From assembly GCA_041498815.1 (NCBI GenBank), contig JBGQJC010000046.1, positions 1 to 18,491 on the forward strand: a DNA stretch of 18,491 bases. Reading direction: 5' to 3'. The notes under the pieces were generated by a model that did not search any database, was not told where the DNA came from, and saw only the letters and a program-made list of their open reading frames with translations. Positions 14,099 through 18,491 of this stretch are shown here, one piece after another (position 1 is the stretch's first letter; each line of letters opens with the position of its first letter). Position numbers and translations under genes: made by a program. This DNA is from DATDPM01 sp041498815 (GTDB lineage Bacteria > Pseudomonadota > Alphaproteobacteria > DATDPM01).

Positions 14099-14749
14099 AT
14101 GATCGACTTCGCCGTCGCCCGCCGCAACATGGTCGCGAGCCAGATCCGCACCAATCAGGTGACGGACACGGCGCTGCTCGCGGCGTTCGGCGATATCCCG
14201 CGCGAGCGGTTCGTGCCCGATCAACTTCGCGGCGTCGCCTATGTCGACGATGACCTGCCGCTCAAGAAGGGCCGCTTCCTGATGGAGCCTTTGGTGCTGG
14301 CGAAGCTGTTGCAACTGGCCCAGGTTCAGCCAAACGAGATCGTGCTCGATATCGGCTGCGCCACCGGTTACTCGACGGCGGTGCTGGCCCGCATCGCCAA
14401 CACCGTGGTCGCGCTCGAAAGCGATGCGGAACTGGCGGCCCGCGCCACCGCGACGCTCTCCGAGCTCGGCGCCGATAACGCGGTCGTCGTGGTCGCTCCG
14501 CTCGCCGAAGGCTATGCGAAACAGGGGCCCTATGACGTGATCGTCTTCGGCGGCGCGCTGCCGCACATTCCAGAGGCGATCGCGCGCCAGCTCGCCGAGG
14601 GCGGCCGGCTGGTGGCCGTGGTGGGGGAGGGGACGGGCCGCGGCACGCTGATGACGAAGAACCGCGGAATCCTGGCAAGCCGTCCCGCGTTCGACGCCGC
14701 AACGCCGGTGCTGCCCGATTTCGCTCCCGAACAGGGATTCGTGTTTTGA
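14099..14749 (+). CDS. Protein-L-isoaspartate O-methyltransferase family protein
   Basis: A 216-residue SAM-dependent methyltransferase of the PIMT family. Canonical members methylate isoaspartyl residues for protein repair. SAM motif I is IVLDIGCATGYSTAVLA (81-97), followed by VVALESD and YDVIVFGGALPHIP. The N-terminal MIDFAVARRNMVASQI and the ERFVP segment are family features. At the place where canonical enzymes have a TISQP-type active-site loop, this protein reads GRFLMEP (58-64), so the true substrate may differ. The start is ATG 14099, with AGGAAA at 14091-14096. It lies directly before tolC, with the stop and the tolC ATG sharing one base. I have left the symbol empty because it is not clearly the classical pcm. 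Confidence 0.85.
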   Translation: MIDFAVARRNMVASQIRTNQVTDTALLAAFGDIPRERFVPDQLRGVAYVDDDLPLKKGRFLMEPLVLAKLLQLAQVQPNEIVLDIGCATGYSTAVLARIANTVVALESDAELAARATATLSELGADNAVVVVAPLAEGYAKQGPYDVIVFGGALPHIPEAIARQLAEGGRLVAVVGEGTGRGTLMTKNRGILASRPAFDAATPVLPDFAPEQGFVF

Positions 14750-16104
14750 TGCGCCGCGGTTTCAAGTTCCTGGTCGCAGCCGCGCTGGTCTCTTTGCCGG
14801 CCGCGGCCTACGCCGACACGATGAAGGACGCGCTGATCGCGGCTTATCTCAACAACCCGACTCTCCAGGCGGCGCGCGCCCAATTGCGCGCGACCGACGA
14901 GCAGGTGCCCGAAGCCTTTGCCAACTACCGGCCGACGGTGACTGGCAACGGCGACATCGGCCATGCCTGGGTCACCCAGTCCAGCGCCTTCTTCAGCTCG
15001 GGCCAGGTTCGCAATCCGCGCGAGGCCACCATCATCATCAGCGAGCCCGTCTATCGCGGCGGCCGCACCCAGGCCGAGGTCGATAGGGCCGAAAACCTCG
15101 TCAAATCCGGCCGCGCCCAATTGTCCTCGACCGAGCAATCGGTGCTGCTCGCCGCCGCCACGGCCTATATGGATGTCTACCGCGATCAGGCGGTGCTCGA
15201 ACTCAATATCAGCAACGAGCAGGTCCTGCGCCGCCAGCTCGAAGACACGGAGGAGCAGTTCAAGGTCGGCGTCGTGACCAAGACCGACGTCTCCCAGGCC
15301 GAAGCGAGGCTCGCCCAGACGGTGGCCGGCCGTATCGGCGCCGAGAACAACCTCAATTCCTCGCGCGCGGTGTACCGCAATGTCACCGGGACCTCGCCGG
15401 GCAAGCTGGTCTCGGCCGAGCAAGTCACGGGGCTCGCCGGCACGACCGAAGAGGCGATCGCAGCCTCCGAGCAGAATCCGGCCGTGATCGCGGCGGGCTT
15501 CACCGAACTCGCGGCGCTGAACGACGTCGACATCAACGCCGGCGAGCTCCTGCCGACGCTGTCGGTCAACGGCGAGTACGACCGCGGGGAAGACACGGTT
15601 TCAAGGGACAGCTTCGCCGAAAGCACGTCGATCATGGCCCAGCTTTCGGTGCCGCTTTATCCGGGATCCGGCACCTATGCCCGCGTGCGCGCGGCAAAGC
15701 AAACCGTGCAGCAGCGCCGCCATGAAACCGAAGAGGCGAAGCGCAACGCGGCTCAATCGGCGACCCAGGCCTTCGAGGCGCTGACCTCGGCCCAGGCCCA
15801 GGTCCAATCCTTCGAAAAGCAGATTCAGGCCAACGAGATCGCGCTCGAAGGCGTGAAGCAGGAAGAAACCGTCGGCACCCGCACCGTGCTCGACATCCTG
15901 AACGCCGAACAGGAGTTGCTGAATTCCCGCGTCAGCAAGGTCCAGGCCGAGCATGACGCGGCGGTGGCCGCCTTCCAGCTCAAGGTTGCTGTCGGCCGGA
16001 TGACGGCCCAGAACCTCGACCTTCCGGTTCCGTATTACGACGTGGAAAGCTATTACAAGAACGTCCACGACAAGCTCTGGGGCACCGGCGACGATATTCG
16101 TTGA
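14749..16104 (+). CDS. tolC: TolC family outer membrane efflux protein
   Basis: A 451-residue outer membrane channel of the TolC family. A signal peptide (FLVAAALVSLPAAAYA, cleavage after A22) is followed by TMKDALIAAYLNNPTLQAAR, the typical family opening. Two outer membrane efflux repeats of long helices and beta strands follow, with the conserved VGTRTVLDILNAEQELL helix near residues 380-396. It forms the exit duct for inner-membrane RND, ABC or MFS exporters and for type I secretion; no exporter or adaptor is encoded here, so it probably serves several. ATG 14749 is chosen over TTG 14746 because it gives a clean signal peptide and a TGATG coupling with the methyltransferase gene. No clear terminator follows. 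Confidence 0.95.
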   Translation: MRRGFKFLVAAALVSLPAAAYADTMKDALIAAYLNNPTLQAARAQLRATDEQVPEAFANYRPTVTGNGDIGHAWVTQSSAFFSSGQVRNPREATIIISEPVYRGGRTQAEVDRAENLVKSGRAQLSSTEQSVLLAAATAYMDVYRDQAVLELNISNEQVLRRQLEDTEEQFKVGVVTKTDVSQAEARLAQTVAGRIGAENNLNSSRAVYRNVTGTSPGKLVSAEQVTGLAGTTEEAIAASEQNPAVIAAGFTELAALNDVDINAGELLPTLSVNGEYDRGEDTVSRDSFAESTSIMAQLSVPLYPGSGTYARVRAAKQTVQQRRHETEEAKRNAAQSATQAFEALTSAQAQVQSFEKQIQANEIALEGVKQEETVGTRTVLDILNAEQELLNSRVSKVQAEHDAAVAAFQLKVAVGRMTAQNLDLPVPYYDVESYYKNVHDKLWGTGDDIR

Positions 16105-16193
16105 CGGCACGTTTCGTTATGGAAAGAATCCGTTAATACAGGGGCCTATACTATATATCTAGGCGCTGTACCGCCGCCCGGGGTTGCCGTCCG

Positions 16194-16901
16194 ATGACAA
16201 ACGCCAAGCCGCAACAAGAACCTTCGATGGAGGAGATTCTCGCCTCCATCCGCCGGATCATCTCCGAGGAGGCGGAAGCACCCCAGGCCGAAACCGCAGG
16301 CCAGATCCCGGCCAAGGCCCCCCAGAATTTCGGCGAGGACGACATCCTCCAGCTCACCCGCATGGTCCGGGAAGACGGCACCATCGTGAATCTGTCCGAC
16401 CAGCCGGTGGCGGAAGAGCCGCCGCCCGTAGAAGCACAGGCTATGCCTCAACCCGCTTCCGAGCCTATGATAGGGGCGCCTGAGCCGGAACCCGAGCCGG
16501 AACCGGAACCGCCGCCGCCCGAGCCGGAACCCATGCCGGCGATGCCGGAACCGCCGCCACCCGTGGTGGAGCCGGAACCGGAAGAGGATTTGGAGCTCCA
16601 GGCGGTAGAGCCGCCGGCAACGGGGAAAATAGTCCCGGGGGACATGCCCGTGAACGACAAGGCCGACGACAGCCTGGTTTCGCAGGAGACCGCGGACCTC
16701 TCGACCGCGGCGCTGTCCGCGCTCGCGCAAGCGGTGGCCAGTCAGAAGGTCGCCTTTTCCGGCCAGACGCTCGAAGACCTCACCCGCGACATCCTGCGCC
16801 CGCTCCTTCGGGATTGGCTGAACGAAAACCTGCCCGGCTTGATCGAGCGTCTGGTGCGCCAGGAAATCGAGAAGATGGTCGGGCGCCTGCGCGACCAATA
16901 G
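16194..16901 (+). CDS. popZ: Polar organizing protein PopZ (DUF2497 family)
   Basis: A 235-residue protein with the three-part PopZ plan. The N-terminal helix (EPSMEEILASIRRIISEE, about 9-26) recruits client proteins. A long acidic Pro/Glu-rich linker (about 64-150) follows. The C-terminal helices (LEDLTRDILRPLLRDWLNEN to IERLVRQEIEKMVGRLR) mediate self-assembly. In Caulobacter PopZ forms polar condensates that anchor the chromosome centromere via ParB and recruit cell-cycle regulators. DNA at 16482-16580 encodes the linker in near-repeats of GAGCCGGAACC. The gap before the gene is AT-rich, with TATACT at 16147-16152 as a possible -10 but no good -35. It lies immediately upstream of valS, a common order in alphaproteobacteria. 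Confidence 0.92.
   Translation: MTNAKPQQEPSMEEILASIRRIISEEAEAPQAETAGQIPAKAPQNFGEDDILQLTRMVREDGTIVNLSDQPVAEEPPPVEAQAMPQPASEPMIGAPEPEPEPEPEPPPPEPEPMPAMPEPPPPVVEPEPEEDLELQAVEPPATGKIVPGDMPVNDKADDSLVSQETADLSTAALSALAQAVASQKVAFSGQTLEDLTRDILRPLLRDWLNENLPGLIERLVRQEIEKMVGRLRDQ
16482..16580 (+). repeat. Repetitive Pro/Glu-coding segment of popZ
   Basis: GAGCCGGAACC recurs at 16482-16492, 16494-16504 and 16521-16531, with partial copies between and after. It encodes EPEPEPEP-type sequence in the disordered linker, so its length probably varies between strains. Confidence 0.7.
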
Positions 16902-16985
16902 AACCGCCGCCCAATCCCGCCTTGACCGCGGCGCCTGCGCCGCCCAAAAGTTGCCCCGCTCCGTCTAACGAGGCACCGCCTGCCG

Positions 16986-18491
16986 ATGCTCGATAAAACC
17001 TATGCGCCTGCCGAGGTCGAGCGGCGCCATTACGAGTCATGGGAAAACAGCGGCGTGTTTGCGTCGGGCAAGCGGGCGAAGGCAAAGCCCTTCACCGTCA
17101 TGATGCCGCCGCCCAATGTGACGGGCAGCCTTCACATGGGCCACGCGCTCAACTTCACGCTGCAAGACGTTTTGATCCGGTTCGAACGCCTGCGGGGCCG
17201 CGACGCGCTGTGGCAGCCCGGCACCGATCACGCCGGCATAGCGACCCAGATGGTGGTGGAACGCCAGCTCGAGGCGATGGGCAAAGACCGCCATCGGCTC
17301 GGGCGCGAAGATTTCATCAAGCGCGTCTGGGAATGGAAGGCGGAATCCGGCAGCACCATCACGCGCCAACTGCGCCGGCTCGGCGCGTCGCCCGATTGGG
17401 CGCGCGAGCGCTTCACCATGGACGAAGGCCTCTCGCTCGCCGTGCGCAAGGTGTTCGTGGATCTCCACCGCGAGGGCCTGATCTACCGCGACAAGCGCCT
17501 GGTCAACTGGGACCCCAAGCTCCACACCGCGATCTCCGACCTCGAGGTGGATCAGCGCGAGGTCAAGGGGACCATGTGGTATTTCCGCTATCCGGTGGAG
17601 GGCGGGAGTTCTATTACCATCGCCACGACGCGGCCCGAAACCATGCTCGGCGACACGGCGGTCGCGGTTCACCCCGACGACGAGCGTTACAAATCGCTCG
17701 TCGGCAAGTTCGCGATTCTACCGATTGCCGATCGCCGCATTCCGATCGTTGCCGACACCTACTCCGATCCCGAAAAAGGCACCGGGGCGGTCAAGATCAC
17801 GCCCGGCCACGACTTCAACGATTTCGAGGTCGGCCGCCGCCACAACCTGCCCCTCATCAACATCTTCGATGAAAACGCGCATTTGAACGGCGACGTGCCG
17901 GCACCGTATCGCGGCCTCGACCGCTTCAAGGCCCGCGAGCGCGTGGTGGCCGAGATGGAAAGCCTGGGCTTACTCGAAAAAGTCGAAGCGATCCAAATGA
18001 CGCTCCCTTACGGCGACCGCTCGGGCGCGGTGATCGAGCCCTGGCTCACCAACCAGTGGTACGTGGACGCGGCAAAGCTCGCCGTTCCCGCGATCCAGGC
18101 GGTGGAAGCGGGGAAAACCAAATTCGTCCCCCACAATTGGGAAAACACTTATTTCGAATGGATGCGCAACATCCGGCCCTGGTGCATCTCGCGCCAGATC
18201 TGGTGGGGCCACCAGATTCCCGCCTGGTACGGGCCGGACGGCCATGTCTTCGTCGCCATGACGGAGGAAGAAGCGCAAGGAGACGCGGCCAAGCATTACG
18301 GCACCGCGGTGTCGCTCACGCGCGACCCGGACGTGCTCGACACCTGGTTCTCGTCCGGCTTGTGGCCGTTCTCGACGCTCGGCTGGCCGGAACGAACGCC
18401 CGAGCTCAAACGCTACTACCCGACCGATGTCTTGGTGACCGGCTTCGACATCATCTTCTTCTGGGTCGCGCGCATGATGATGCTCGGGCTC
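16986..18491 (+). CDS. valS: Valine--tRNA ligase (5' part; runs off the window)
   Basis: The first 502 codons of a class I aminoacyl-tRNA synthetase, which charges tRNA-Val with valine. Residues 41-53 (PPPNVTGSLHMGH) contain the HIGH-type ATP site, followed by GTDHAGIATQ. The editing domain is present, with TIATTRPETMLGDTAVAVHP and GTGAVKITPGHDFNDFEVG. WMRNIRPWCISRQIWWGHQIP and DVLDTWFSSGLWPFSTLGWP are typical of ValRS. The KMSKS loop and anticodon-binding domain lie beyond the end. ATG 16986 is the start, with GAGGCA about 12 bases upstream; it is 84 bases after the popZ stop. No frameshift is seen. Confidence 0.97.
   Translation, partial: MLDKTYAPAEVERRHYESWENSGVFASGKRAKAKPFTVMMPPPNVTGSLHMGHALNFTLQDVLIRFERLRGRDALWQPGTDHAGIATQMVVERQLEAMGKDRHRLGREDFIKRVWEWKAESGSTITRQLRRLGASPDWARERFTMDEGLSLAVRKVFVDLHREGLIYRDKRLVNWDPKLHTAISDLEVDQREVKGTMWYFRYPVEGGSSITIATTRPETMLGDTAVAVHPDDERYKSLVGKFAILPIADRRIPIVADTYSDPEKGTGAVKITPGHDFNDFEVGRRHNLPLINIFDENAHLNGDVPAPYRGLDRFKARERVVAEMESLGLLEKVEAIQMTLPYGDRSGAVIEPWLTNQWYVDAAKLAVPAIQAVEAGKTKFVPHNWENTYFEWMRNIRPWCISRQIWWGHQIPAWYGPDGHVFVAMTEEEAQGDAAKHYGTAVSLTRDPDVLDTWFSSGLWPFSTLGWPERTPELKRYYPTDVLVTGFDIIFFWVARMMMLGL

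Noticed and set aside
1..18491. CRISPR arrays, insertion sequences, phage or toxin-antitoxin modules
   Set aside because: I saw no regularly spaced repeats, transposase or integrase motifs, terminal inverted repeats with target duplications, or toxin-antitoxin pairs.

Overview
The window looks like a high-GC alphaproteobacterial chromosome, probably Rhodospirillales-like. The evidence is the right-hand gene order (isoaspartate methyltransferase-like gene, tolC, a PopZ/DUF2497 gene, valS), PopZ itself, which is an alphaproteobacterial protein, and a consensus CtrA box. Species cannot be named from the sequence.

Layout. Positions 1-512 hold no convincing gene. On the minus strand, a cytochrome b561-type membrane protein (1287-1982) is followed 21 bases later by yqeC (513-1265). 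An AT-rich gap leads to a small basic plus-strand ORF of unknown function (2409-2666), which faces a minus-strand hemerythrin-like HHE protein (2693-3280). About 1 kb without a clear gene follows, with one perfect DnaA box, then a lone tatA (4259-4444) with no tatB or tatC beside it.

The centre (4883-13560) is one tightly coupled seven-gene chemosensory operon: CheW, CheR with C-terminal TPRs, a second CheW with an N-terminal extension, a CHASE3 receptor (MCP), a CheA-REC hybrid kinase, CheB, and a REC-histidine kinase. Most junctions are 4-23 base overlaps. There is no CheY, CheD, CheZ or flagellar gene. The composition matches the Wsp class (WspA-F), but the diguanylate cyclase WspR is replaced by a second histidine kinase. 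That resembles the Che3 system of Rhodospirillum centenum, where CheA3 acts through the kinase CheS3 to control encystment. The CheB receiver domain has lost its phospho-accepting Asp, one acidic-pocket residue and the conserved Lys, so phosphate control of adaptation is probably gone. A TTAA-N7-TTAA CtrA site lies in the long leader before the operon.

After the operon come a 9-bp stem-loop and two minus-strand tRNA genes, tRNA-Asn(GTT) and tRNA-Cys(GCA), with a good sigma-70 promoter upstream of tRNA-Cys. On the plus strand follow the methyltransferase-like gene, tolC (its ATG overlaps the preceding stop), popZ, and the first 502 codons of valS, which runs off the window. This right part is housekeeping. 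The accessory interest lies in the chemosensory operon and the regulatory DNA around it.
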